From Methanomassiliicoccaceae archaeon DOK (GTDB taxonomy: Archaea; Thermoplasmatota; Thermoplasmata; Methanomassiliicoccales; Methanomethylophilaceae), in contig CP047880.1 in the NCBI GenBank assembly GCA_009911715.1, positions 310,001 to 374,000 on the forward strand: a DNA stretch of 64,000 nt, in the 5' to 3' direction. Each line of letters begins with the position of its first letter. Positions within the stretch are counted from its first letter, which is position 1. Of the stretch, positions 49,724 to 58,036 are shown in pieces. The position numbers were made by a program, and so were the translations under genes. Below the pieces are notes generated by a model. It saw nothing but the letters and a program-made list of their open reading frames with translations, was not told where the DNA came from and did not search any database.

Positions 49724-50197
49724 ATGTTTCTTGAGATAGACGGAGGATATTCCGGCATCAGGTTCTCTGCATGCCATTTCATACCCAGGCACGAGAAGTG
49801 CTCCAGGCTCCACGGGCACTCCTACATCGTGAGACTCAGGCTCGAGGGGGACATCGGCGAGGAGGGCATGATCATGGACTTCGTGGTCCTAAAGAAGAAG
49901 CTCAAGGAGATCATCGAGGAGCTGGACCACAAGACCCTCCTGCCCACGCTCTCCAAGGATGTGAGGCTCGATGTGACCGAGGAGTCCGTGGAGGCGGTGT
50001 CCTGCGGCAAGAGGTACGTCTTCCCCAGGATGGACGTGACGCTCCTGGACGTCCCCAACACCACCGCAGAGGAGATGGCGAAGATGATGACCCTCAGGAT
50101 GGTCTCCGAGATCGAGTTCCCCGAGAACGTCAGGTCCGTCTCGGTCGGTCTCGACGAGGAGCGCGGTCAGACCGCCTGGTACACGGAGATGCTCTGA
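49724..50197 (+). CDS. queD: 6-carboxytetrahydropterin synthase (QueD family)
   Basis: Makes 6-carboxy-5,6,7,8-tetrahydropterin from dihydroneopterin triphosphate for preQ0. The 157-residue protein has zinc histidines in SACHFIP and SRLHGHSY and a conserved cysteine in RHEKCSRLHGH. ATG 49724 is preferred over ATG 49718 because GGAGG (49712-49716) is better spaced. Its stop overlaps the queC start by one base. Confidence 0.9.
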   Translation: MFLEIDGGYSGIRFSACHFIPRHEKCSRLHGHSYIVRLRLEGDIGEEGMIMDFVVLKKKLKEIIEELDHKTLLPTLSKDVRLDVTEESVEAVSCGKRYVFPRMDVTLLDVPNTTAEEMAKMMTLRMVSEIEFPENVRSVSVGLDEERGQTAWYTEML

Positions 50198-50883
50198 TGC
50201 CGAAGGCGGTCGTTCTTCTCTCCGGTGGACTGGACTCCACCACATGCCTGGCGCAGGCCCTCGCGGACGGATGCGAGGTCACCGCGATAAGCTTCAGGTA
50301 CGGCCAGAGGCACACCAAGGAGCTGACATCGGCCCAGAACGTCTGCGACCACTACAACGTCGACCATGTCGTCATCGATCTGGACCTCAGCTCGTTCAGG
50401 TCCGCGCTCACCAGGAAGGACATCGATGTCCCGATGGACCGCGAGGGCGAGCTGGATGCGAAGATCCCCGTCACATACGTCCCGGCCAGGAACATCGTGT
50501 TCCTGAGCATCGCCGCAGGCCTCTGCGAGTCCGTGGATGCGGACAGGATATACATCGGCGCCAACTCCGTGGACTTCTCCGGATACCCCGACTGCACACC
50601 CGCGTTCTACGAGGCGTTCCAGGCCATGCTCGCAGTGGGGACCAAGGCCGGGGTGGAGGGGCACCCGATCCAGATCGTCACGCCCATCCTCCACGACTCT
50701 AAGGCCGACATCGTCAGACGCGGAAAGAGGCTCGGCGCCCCGCTGCACCTCACATGGTCCTGCTACAACGGCGGCGAGAAGGCCTGCGGGCACTGCGACT
50801 CCTGCCGTCTGAGGCTACAGGGCTTCAGGGAGGCAGGGTTCAGGGACGAGATCGAGTACGAGCACGGCGAGAACCTCCTATGA
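50197..50883 (+). CDS. queC: 7-cyano-7-deazaguanine synthase
   Basis: ATP-dependent conversion of 7-carboxy-7-deazaguanine to preQ0, the precursor of archaeosine in tRNA. The 228-residue protein has the PP-loop SGGLDS (9-14) and the C-terminal zinc site CYNGGEKACGHCDSC. It overlaps queD by one base and queE by four, a tightly coupled pathway operon. The final archaeosine transglycosylase gene is not in this window. Confidence 0.95.
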   Translation: MPKAVVLLSGGLDSTTCLAQALADGCEVTAISFRYGQRHTKELTSAQNVCDHYNVDHVVIDLDLSSFRSALTRKDIDVPMDREGELDAKIPVTYVPARNIVFLSIAAGLCESVDADRIYIGANSVDFSGYPDCTPAFYEAFQAMLAVGTKAGVEGHPIQIVTPILHDSKADIVRRGKRLGAPLHLTWSCYNGGEKACGHCDSCRLRLQGFREAGFRDEIEYEHGENLL

Positions 50884-51506
50884 GGATCTGCGAGATATTC
50901 AACTCGATCCAGGGGGAGGGCCTGACCATGGGCGCCCCCACCGTCTTCGTCAGGGCGGTCGGATGCAACCTCAGATGCAGCTGGTGCGACACAGGCTACT
51001 CCTTCGAGGGCGGCACCGAGATGACGGTCGACGAGATCCTCGACGAGGTGGGCGATGCGTTCCGCGTGTGCTTCACAGGAGGCGAGCCCATGCTCCAGCC
51101 CGACGCGGTCGAGCTCATCGGGCGTCTGGCGTCTAGAGGCATCCAGGTCGTGCTGGAGACCAACGGGTCGGTCGACCTGTCCACGGTCCCCGAGGATTCT
51201 CTCGTGCAGATAAGCATGGACTGGAAATGCCCATCGTCCGGGATGACCGGCAGGATGCTCGAGACGAACCTGGGCATCCTGTCCGGGAAGGACCAGCTGA
51301 AGCTCATCATAAAGGACCAGGGGGACCTGGACTTCGCCGTGGACTTCGTGAGGTCCCATGACATCGCCTGTCCCGTGATCTTCGGGCCCGTGGGTGGCAC
51401 CGACAGGCTGGAGTGGCTGGTTCAGAGGGTCCTCGACGAGCATCTCGACGTCAGGGTCCTGCCGCAGCTCCACAAGATCATATGGGGTGACAGGAAGGGC
51501 GTCTGA
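50880..51506 (+). CDS. queE: 7-carboxy-7-deazaguanine synthase (radical SAM)
   Basis: Rearranges carboxytetrahydropterin to 7-carboxy-7-deazaguanine. The 208-residue protein has the radical-SAM CxxxCxxC as C29, C33 and C36 (GCNLRCSWCDTGYS), with the SIQGEG substrate motif at 9-14 and FTGGEP. ATGA overlap with queC. A bidirectional hairpin follows before the convergent NifX-like gene. Confidence 0.95.
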   Translation: MRICEIFNSIQGEGLTMGAPTVFVRAVGCNLRCSWCDTGYSFEGGTEMTVDEILDEVGDAFRVCFTGGEPMLQPDAVELIGRLASRGIQVVLETNGSVDLSTVPEDSLVQISMDWKCPSSGMTGRMLETNLGILSGKDQLKLIIKDQGDLDFAVDFVRSHDIACPVIFGPVGGTDRLEWLVQRVLDEHLDVRVLPQLHKIIWGDRKGV

Positions 51507-51558
51507 CCCGGAAGGTCGGATGCCATCTCCCTGTATCGGGATGTTAAAAAAGAGGGTG

Positions 51559-51574
51559 GCGGGGTTGACCCCGC
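51559..51574. terminator. Hairpin between queE and the NifX-like gene
   Basis: GCGGGG-TTGA-CCCCGC, a 6-base-pair stem, sits between two convergent genes (queE stop 51506 and NifX-like stop 51577), preceded by an A-rich run that would read as a T-run on the other strand. It may serve both directions. Confidence 0.45.
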
Positions 51575-51576
51575 GT

Positions 51577-51936
51577 TCACTGTTTGTCGGCCTGGGCCTC
51601 GAAGCTCTTCCTTCTCTGCACGCGTCTGACGTAGTCCGTCACGCACTGCTCTATCGTGCCCTCCTCGTCGTAGGACACGTCCACGCCCCCGTCCTGCAGA
51701 ATCTTGATGCCGTGCATCCCGATCCCGCCAGTTATGACGGCGTCCACGTCGCCGAGTCCGACGATCGCCTTGGCGACGGCGAATCCAGCGCCCTCCGGAG
51801 AGTCGGCGTACTCGTTGACGATGACGTGGTAGTCCAACGTGTCGGAGTCCACGAGGAGGAAGTACGGGGCGTGGCCGAAGTCGTCGGCCACATAGGAGTC
51901 CAGGGACTCCCCCTCCGAGATGACGATTATCTTCAT
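51577..51936 (-). CDS. NifX/NifB-like iron-molybdenum cofactor-domain protein
   Basis: A 119-residue protein with the dinitrogenase cofactor-binding fold: KIIVISEGESLDSYVADDFGHAPYFLLVD and GDVDAVITGGIGMHGIKIL. Stand-alone members are common in methanogens without nitrogenase and probably handle iron-sulfur clusters. It follows the Mrp ATPase with a 1-base gap, a frequent pairing, so a shared Fe-S delivery role is inferred. Confidence 0.9.
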   Translation of the reverse strand: MKIIVISEGESLDSYVADDFGHAPYFLLVDSDTLDYHVIVNEYADSPEGAGFAVAKAIVGLGDVDAVITGGIGMHGIKILQDGGVDVSYDEEGTIEQCVTDYVRRVQRRKSFEAQADKQ

Positions 51937-51937
51937 C

Positions 51938-52762
51938 TCAGTTCACTGTCTTGACGACCTTGTCCACGATGGACTCGAAGGCCTTCGCGGACGCAGACTC
52001 GGGGTATTTCAGGACGACGGGCATGCCGCTGTCTCCAGCGTCCACGACTCCGGGCTCGATCGGGACCTTTCCGAGGAACTGCACGTTGAGCTCCCTGGCG
52101 GCGGCCTCTCCCCCTCCGCTCTTGAAGATGTTGGTGATCTCTCCGCAGTGGGGGCAGACGAAGCCGCTCATGTTCTCGATGATTCCGATTATCGGGATGT
52201 GGGTCTCGGCGCCGAACCTCAGGGACTTCCTGCTGTCCAGCAGGGCGACGTCCTGGGGGGTGGTGACGATGATCATGCCGTCGGCCTTGGGCATGAGCTG
52301 GACGATGGACAGGGCCTCATCCCCGGTTCCGGGAGGCATGTCGACAACGAGGTAGTCGAGATATCCCCAGTTAACATCCTCGATGAACTGCTTGATGGCG
52401 CCCATCTTGACGGGTCCGCGCCACATGACAGGCGAGTCCTTGTCGGGGAGCAGGAAAGCCATGGACATGAGCTTCATGGACGGGGGGACCGTGACGGGGA
52501 TGAGCTTCTCGTCGAGGACGTGCAGCTTCTCGTCCTCAACGCCGAACATCTTGGGGATGTTGGGTCCGGTGATGTCGACATCCATGATTCCCGTCTGGTA
52601 GCCCTGCATGGAGAGCATGGCCGCCAGGTTGGAGGACACGGTGCTCTTCCCTACTCCTCCCTTTCCGCTCATCACGATGATGATGTGCTTGATCTGGCTC
52701 AGGGTGTCCTGGAGTTTCGTCTCCTCCTGGATTGATTCCTCTGTAAGAAGTGGTCCTGCCAT
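51938..52762 (-). CDS. Mrp/NBP35 (ApbC) iron-sulfur carrier ATPase
   Basis: A 274-residue P-loop protein that assembles and delivers Fe-S clusters. Deviant Walker A SGKGGVGKS is at 32-40, with DVDITGPNIPKM following and VVDMPPGTGDE in the middle. The CxxC in FVCPHCG near residues 200-206 is the cluster ligand. It starts a two-gene unit with the NifX-like protein. Confidence 0.94.
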   Translation of the reverse strand: MAGPLLTEESIQEETKLQDTLSQIKHIIIVMSGKGGVGKSTVSSNLAAMLSMQGYQTGIMDVDITGPNIPKMFGVEDEKLHVLDEKLIPVTVPPSMKLMSMAFLLPDKDSPVMWRGPVKMGAIKQFIEDVNWGYLDYLVVDMPPGTGDEALSIVQLMPKADGMIIVTTPQDVALLDSRKSLRFGAETHIPIIGIIENMSGFVCPHCGEITNIFKSGGGEAAARELNVQFLGKVPIEPGVVDAGDSGMPVVLKYPESASAKAFESIVDKVVKTVN

Positions 52763-52882
52763 GTTAATCCTTCACGCCGTGTATGCCATGCCGTTCTTAA
52801 ACTGTTTGCGGGGAACCCCCTGGGGTATCACGACTGATACCGTTCTGGGCGTTCCGGTATATATCGGCGGAACGGCATTCCC

Positions 52883-54022
52883 ATGGCGTATATGGAATTC
52901 GAACTGATGCACAGAGACGTCCATGTGGCGGATGTGGACATAAGCGAGGTCGACGGGGACATGTTCAGGCTCAGGGAGGTGCATTCCCTGGACCACATGC
53001 CCGTGGGCACGCTCAGGGACGGAAAGGGCGACGTTCTTAACCTCGGGCGCTGGTGGGCGCGCCGCACCATCCCGGAATCCCGTTCCGGACTCAGGAGGCT
53101 TTTGGAGAAAGTCGGGCTTCCAGATGCCAGGTCACTGCTTCTCGGATCGCACGGGCTCAGTCTCTCCGACCAGTACTGGGTAAGGCCGTCTGGCTCCGAC
53201 ATTCTGTGGGAAGAGGTCAATTTCTTCGACAACGAGTTCAGCGAGAGTGTCGGGATGACGCTTCTGGGGAAGGAGGCCGCAGAGGGGTTCGTGGATCTGA
53301 TGTCGCCCGATAACACTTCGGAGGGCAACCTTGTCAAGATGTGGCGCATAGTCGACGGCGTCCGCTGTCTCTTCAAGGGAGGTTCGGTGCCTTTCCGCCA
53401 GGAACCGTACAACGAGGTCGTGGCGACCATGATCATGGACAGGCTGGGCATAGACAACGCCGGGTACAGTCTGGGGTGGATCGACGGGGATCCGTACAGC
53501 GTCTGTCCGGATTTCGTGGACCGCGATACGGAGCTTGTCACCATGGCGTATGTGATGTATGCTTCGAGGTGGTGCGGTACCGCATACCGTACCTGCGTGA
53601 GCGCATGTTCGGAGATGGGCATAGACGTTGTTCCGTTCCTGGACAGGATGATCGTGACAGACTTCCTTCTCGCCAATGAGGACAGGCATCTCTACAATCT
53701 CGGGCTTATCCGTGACGCGGGTACCCTTGAATTCATCGGACCCGCACCGATATACGACTGTGGATCCAGTCTTGGTTACAATCAGGACGTTCCTGACATG
53801 GTCGGAACGGCTGGAACGGTATGCAAGCCGTTCGTGGAATCGTTCGAGAAGGAGCTGGACCTGGTTACGGATTTCGGGTGGGTGGACGCAGACGGCATGG
53901 ATGGGGCCCTACAAGACGTCCGTGCGTTCCTGTCGGAATGCAAAGGCATCGATCTGGAACGGGCGGATGCGATGTCAGGCATAATTGAGGCGAGGATCGA
54001 GACTCTGAGGCCCAGGCTATGA
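52883..54022 (+). CDS. HipA-like protein kinase
   Basis: A 379-residue stand-alone kinase-fold protein. The HipA-like segments are LFKGGS (163-168, ATP-binding Lys165), IVTDFLLANEDRHLYNLG (257-274, catalytic loop with D267 and N272), and PIYDCGSSL (289-297, metal-binding Asp). SHGLSLSDQYWVRP near 89-102 is seen in the HipA-like proteins of gut Firmicutes. No HipB antitoxin gene is adjacent. TATATATC at 52857-52864 lies about 22 bases before the ATG. It overlaps the glycosylase gene by 4 bases. Confidence 0.8.
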   Translation: MAYMEFELMHRDVHVADVDISEVDGDMFRLREVHSLDHMPVGTLRDGKGDVLNLGRWWARRTIPESRSGLRRLLEKVGLPDARSLLLGSHGLSLSDQYWVRPSGSDILWEEVNFFDNEFSESVGMTLLGKEAAEGFVDLMSPDNTSEGNLVKMWRIVDGVRCLFKGGSVPFRQEPYNEVVATMIMDRLGIDNAGYSLGWIDGDPYSVCPDFVDRDTELVTMAYVMYASRWCGTAYRTCVSACSEMGIDVVPFLDRMIVTDFLLANEDRHLYNLGLIRDAGTLEFIGPAPIYDCGSSLGYNQDVPDMVGTAGTVCKPFVESFEKELDLVTDFGWVDADGMDGALQDVRAFLSECKGIDLERADAMSGIIEARIETLRPRL

Positions 54023-54543
54023 CGGACGTCGTGTTGGGCAGGGGATACTACTCCCGCAGCGCAGTTGATCTGGCGCCGGACATGCTGGGGAAGATTCTGT
54101 GCCGCAGGTTCGAAGACGGGACCGTGGGAAGGTTCAGGATAGTCGAGACCGAGGCGTATTTCGGCGAAGAGGACACGGCGTGCCATGCCCACCGCTGCAG
54201 CACCGGGAGGGCCAGGGTGATGTACTCGGCAGGAGGCCTGGCCTATGTGCACAGGTGCCACATGTACAATCTCCTCACGATAGTGACGGGCCCGGAGGGA
54301 CACCCAGAAGGGGTCCTGATCAGGGGCGTGGAGGGGCACGACGGTCCCGGAAGAACCGGCAGGGCACTCGGCCTGGAGCTCCCCATGTACGGGTCCCCGA
54401 TGTCCCCGGACTCGTTCCTGTGGCTGGAGGACGACGGTTTCCGCACCGGTTTCTCGTCTCATCCCCGCATAGGCATCCCGTACGCCTCGGAGGAGGACCG
54501 CGCCCGTCTGTGGCGCTTCAGAGCATCCGAACAATCAGAATAA
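54019..54543 (+). CDS. DNA-3-methyladenine glycosylase (AAG/MPG family)
   Basis: Removes alkylated purines in base-excision repair. The 174-residue protein contains the catalytic IVETEAYFGEEDTACHA (E in ETEAY) and the cap segments MYSAGGLAYVHRCHMYNLLTIVTG, LIRGVEG. It is shorter than most (about 190-200), mainly at the C-terminus. The ATGA overlap with the HipA-like kinase implies co-translation, an odd partner for a repair enzyme. Confidence 0.9.
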   Translation: MTDVVLGRGYYSRSAVDLAPDMLGKILCRRFEDGTVGRFRIVETEAYFGEEDTACHAHRCSTGRARVMYSAGGLAYVHRCHMYNLLTIVTGPEGHPEGVLIRGVEGHDGPGRTGRALGLELPMYGSPMSPDSFLWLEDDGFRTGFSSHPRIGIPYASEEDRARLWRFRASEQSE

Positions 54544-54570
54544 ATCCGATGCCATCGATTCGGGTCTCAG

Positions 54571-55425
54571 ATGCCAGAAGCTACAGTCGGAGAGTACATG
54601 GTCCGCAACGTCCACACGGTCAGTCCGGACATGACGGTCGAGCAGGTCAGACAGGAGATAATCAATTCCAACTTCCACGGGTTCCCGATAGTCGAGAAGG
54701 GCTATCTGCTGGGCTTCGTCACCGCCAAGGAGCTTCTGCGCCACATCGACAAGCCCGATGCGAAGATCCGCACGGTCATGAAGAGGGGGACGCTCTGTGC
54801 GATCCCGTCCATGTCCGTCGACGACGCCACCCGCATCCTTTTCAGATACGGTCTCAGGAACCTGCCGGTGGTGGACGAGGACAAGAAGCTGGTCGGGATC
54901 ATCTCGAACATCGACATCGTCAGGTCCCAGATCGAGAAGTCCCGTCCCGGCAAGGTCATGTCCGTCAAGAACTTCCTAGAGCAGCAGAACGGCGTGAGGA
55001 TGAAGGTCGTCAACAAGGACATCCCGATCGACCAGATCATCCCCACCCAGAAGGAGGTCTACATGGACGAGCTCGTCGGACGCCAGTACGAGCTCAAGAG
55101 GGGGCTCAACGAGCCCCTCATAGTTGTGGAGAGGAGGAGCGGCTACCTGCTGGTGGACGGTCACCACAGGATCATGGCTGCCAAGAAGCTGGGGCTGAGG
55201 GAGTTCAAGGCGATCGTCCTCATCCCCAACGACCTCGACACCAAGTTCGGCCTGGAGAAGACGGCCGAGCGCTGGGGACTCCACACCCTGGACGACGTCG
55301 CCATCATAGAGGGCTCCAAGCATCCGTTCATGGAGGCCACCACGATGCTGCTCCCCAGCGAGGAGGCCAACGGCCTCAATCAGAGGCTCATGGACAGTGT
55401 GAACGGAGAGGACGTGGGCAACTGA
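54571..55425 (+). CDS. CBS-domain pair fused to a ParB/SerK-like domain
   Basis: A 284-residue protein. Two CBS motifs (residues about 6-60 and 68-125) form a Bateman nucleotide sensor. The C-terminal half contains LIVVERRSGYLLVDGHHRIMAAKKLGLREFKAIVL, the ParB/Srx-type fold; its VDGHHR resembles the same stretch in the ADP-dependent serine kinase SerK of Thermococcus. Serine kinase, nuclease or DNA-binding activity cannot be told apart here. It starts 27 bases after the glycosylase stop. Confidence 0.85.
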   Translation: MPEATVGEYMVRNVHTVSPDMTVEQVRQEIINSNFHGFPIVEKGYLLGFVTAKELLRHIDKPDAKIRTVMKRGTLCAIPSMSVDDATRILFRYGLRNLPVVDEDKKLVGIISNIDIVRSQIEKSRPGKVMSVKNFLEQQNGVRMKVVNKDIPIDQIIPTQKEVYMDELVGRQYELKRGLNEPLIVVERRSGYLLVDGHHRIMAAKKLGLREFKAIVLIPNDLDTKFGLEKTAERWGLHTLDDVAIIEGSKHPFMEATTMLLPSEEANGLNQRLMDSVNGEDVGN

Positions 55426-55476
55426 TCCTCCTGTGAAGCCGTCCCGCCCACTCTGTCGAGGGCAAGGCACCTGAGT

Positions 55477-55809
55477 TCAGACGAAGACCATCTGGACCAG
55501 GATCATGTAGAGCACGGTCCCCGCACCCACGCTCAGCAGGACGTTCCTCCTCCAGGCGTGAAGCCCGATGACTGCGAGGCACGCTATGAGCTCCGGCAGT
55601 CCGTACGGGTAGGCGAACACCTGCGTGCTCCTGAGGCAGTACACCACGAGCATCCCGATGACCGCCGGCGGAAGCACGGCACCTATGTACTTGACGGTGG
55701 GCGGTATCTCCCTGTCCTTCGGGAACACGATGAACGATGCCGCGCGTGTGGCGAACGTCGCGATGGCTACCGCGGCGATCATGATCAGCGAGGAGACCAT
55801 GTCAAGCAT
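55477..55809 (-). CDS. AzlD-type branched-chain amino acid export subunit
   Basis: A 110-residue membrane protein with three to four spans, including ATFATRAASFIVFPKDREIPPTVKYIGAVLPPAVIGMLVVYCL, typical of AzlD. ATG 55809 overlaps the azlC stop by 8 bases and follows GGGAGGAGG. It works with AzlC to export branched-chain amino acids. Confidence 0.88.
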   Translation of the reverse strand: MLDMVSSLIMIAAVAIATFATRAASFIVFPKDREIPPTVKYIGAVLPPAVIGMLVVYCLRSTQVFAYPYGLPELIACLAVIGLHAWRRNVLLSVGAGTVLYMILVQMVFV

Positions 55810-56509
55810 CCGCCTCAACCTCCTCCCTGTTCAGCTTCTTCTTTCCCAGGAGTATCACCGCTACCATCAGGACCATGGTGGGCAGGACGAAGTTCTCTGC
55901 CCCGAACAGGGCCAGGCAGAGCACCGCGGACACCATCCCTATGAGCTCAGCCGGACGGTTGGTGCGCCTGTACCACAGCTCCATGAACATGACGATGAAC
56001 AGGGCGGTCATGGCGAACTCTATGCCTGTCGAATCGAACGAGATCACCGTGAACGCGACCGACCCTATGATTGTGCCCAGGATCCAGTAGAGCTGGTTGA
56101 GCAGGGTGATCGACAGGAGGAACTTCTCCTCGTCGACATCGTCCGGCACGTCCGTGGTGCATATCAGGGAGTACGTCTCGTCGGTCATCCCGAATATGAG
56201 GTACCAGCGCTTCTTCCCGAAGCGGTTGTACCTGTCCACCAGCGAGAGGCCGTAGAAGACGTGTCTGATGTTGACCATCACCGTCAGGAACACGGCCTGG
56301 ATGATCGAGACCCCGGGGACGAAGAAGTTGGTCGCGAGGTACTGTCCGGAGCCGGCGTAGACCACCACGCTCATGAGGATCGCCCACAGCACGTTGTACC
56401 CCTGGTCGGCGAACATCACGCCGAAGGCGGCGCCTATGAACAGATACCCAGCGAACACCGGAATGGTGTAGGGGAACGCCCTGGCGACAGCCTTTCTGTA
56501 CTCTCCCAT
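55802..56509 (-). CDS. AzlC-type branched-chain amino acid exporter
   Basis: A 235-residue membrane protein with about six to eight spans. AFPYTIPVFAGYLFIGAAFGVMF and VVYAGSGQYLATNFF, VNIRHVFYGLSL are the AzlC signatures. Together with AzlD it forms the LIV-E-type exporter. The pair diverges from SstT, giving an amino-acid transport pair around a common promoter region. Confidence 0.92.
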   Translation of the reverse strand: MGEYRKAVARAFPYTIPVFAGYLFIGAAFGVMFADQGYNVLWAILMSVVVYAGSGQYLATNFFVPGVSIIQAVFLTVMVNIRHVFYGLSLVDRYNRFGKKRWYLIFGMTDETYSLICTTDVPDDVDEEKFLLSITLLNQLYWILGTIIGSVAFTVISFDSTGIEFAMTALFIVMFMELWYRRTNRPAELIGMVSAVLCLALFGAENFVLPTMVLMVAVILLGKKKLNREEVEADA

Positions 56510-56656
56510 CGGACCCCGACCGATGCGGATGCGATGGGCTCCTCATATATTGCTTCGTCGCATTCCATGCAAGGTGCCAGCATCCCAGTGGGCGACGATA
56601 GGTAATGTACAGAGACATACATACTTTATATTAATACAAGCCTTGTCGCCGATTAC

Positions 56657-57895
56657 ATGAAGCTTAGGGAGCTCTGGGACAAATGGACGTCCATCAATCT
56701 CATCATCCGTATCGTAGCGGGGCTTCTGATTGGTATCGTCCTTGCCTTGGTGATTCCCGGTCTTGATGGAATCTCGCTTCTAGGTACGCTCTTCGTGAAC
56801 GGACTGAAGTGCATCGCACCGTTTCTGGTGTTCTTCCTGATCATCGGATCCATCGCAGGGTCCGGAAGTGGTCTGGGATCCCGTTTCAAGACGGTCTTTA
56901 TCCTCTACATCGGAAGCACGGTCGTCGCCGCGGTTCTCTCCGTGGTGATGTTCTACGCGTTCCCGGTCGGAGTCACAATGCCCGACGACATCGAGGCCGT
57001 CGACTCCAACAGCGACATCGGTGTGTTCTTGGTCAACCTCCTCACGGGGATGATCGGCAACCCGCTGAACGCTCTGATCGAGGGTAACTACCTGTGCATC
57101 CTGTTCTGGTCCGCATTCATCGGCGTCGTCCTCAAGGCGACGGACCTGAAGGTCGTCAAAGATGTGGCCCAGGGCATCGCGGATCTCATCACGAAGCTCG
57201 TCAGGATCATTATTGAGTTCGCTCCAATCGGAGTGCTCGGAATCGTGTACGGAATTGTGTCCGACTACGGGATGGAGGTGTTCGTCGACTACGGCGCGCT
57301 CATCATCCTCCTCGTGGTCTGCATGGCCATCGTGATGTTCATCACGAACCCCGTCATCGGCGGGCTGCTCATGCGCAAGAACCCCTACCCTCTCCTGTAC
57401 AAGTGTCTCCGTGAGAGCGGAATCATGGCGTTCCTCACCAGGAGCTCCGCGGCGAACATCCCTGTCAACATGAACCTCTGCGAGAAACTGGGTCTGGACA
57501 AGGAGTTCTATTCCGTTTCGATCCCGCTCGGTGCCACGATCAACATGAACGGAGCGGCTGTGACCATCACGATCATGTCCCTGTGCGCGGCGTACACGCT
57601 GGGCGTGGACATTCCGATTGGAGCGGCCATCCTGCTGTGCATCATCTCCACCGTCGCGGCATGCGGTGCGTCCGGTGTCAGCGGAGGTTCCCTCCTGCTG
57701 ATCCCCATGGCCTGTTCGCTTCTCGGCCTCCCGGCCGAGGCAGCCGACATGATGATCGGAATCGGATTCGTGATCGGAGTCATCCAGGATTCTGTCGAGA
57801 CCGCACTCAACTCCTCCGCCGACGTCTTCTACACATCTGTGTCCGAGGTCGTCGAGTGCAGGAGGAAGGGTGAAGTCCCGCATTTCAACTTCTGA
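56657..57895 (+). CDS. sstT: Serine/threonine:sodium symporter (SstT)
   Basis: A 412-residue symporter of the glutamate-transporter fold. The re-entrant loop motifs FLTRSSAANIPVNMNLCEKLGLD and PLGATINMNGAAVTITIM, and CGASGVSGGSLLLIP, are those of SstT. It imports serine and threonine with sodium. TTTATATTAAT at 56625-56635 is the TATA box, about 25 bases upstream of the ATG. Confidence 0.95.
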   Translation: MKLRELWDKWTSINLIIRIVAGLLIGIVLALVIPGLDGISLLGTLFVNGLKCIAPFLVFFLIIGSIAGSGSGLGSRFKTVFILYIGSTVVAAVLSVVMFYAFPVGVTMPDDIEAVDSNSDIGVFLVNLLTGMIGNPLNALIEGNYLCILFWSAFIGVVLKATDLKVVKDVAQGIADLITKLVRIIIEFAPIGVLGIVYGIVSDYGMEVFVDYGALIILLVVCMAIVMFITNPVIGGLLMRKNPYPLLYKCLRESGIMAFLTRSSAANIPVNMNLCEKLGLDKEFYSVSIPLGATINMNGAAVTITIMSLCAAYTLGVDIPIGAAILLCIISTVAACGASGVSGGSLLLIPMACSLLGLPAEAADMMIGIGFVIGVIQDSVETALNSSADVFYTSVSEVVECRRKGEVPHFNF

Positions 57896-58004
57896 AAACA
57901 GGTCAGGGCGGTGGAATCCCGTCCGACCTCCTTTTTTCCATATTCGTTGTAATGCACGTAGCGAGTCGCTCGTTTTCGTAAAGGAAAAATTGTAATGCGT
58001 TTGT

Positions 58005-58022
58005 GGGCCCCCGGAGGGGCCC
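58005..58022 (-). terminator. Hairpin after ppsA
   Basis: GGGCCCC-CGGA-GGGGCCC, a 7-base-pair stem located 15 bases past the ppsA stop on the minus strand, followed on that strand by an AT-rich stretch (57976-57996). Confidence 0.5.
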
Positions 58023-58036
58023 TTGTTGACCGTGAC

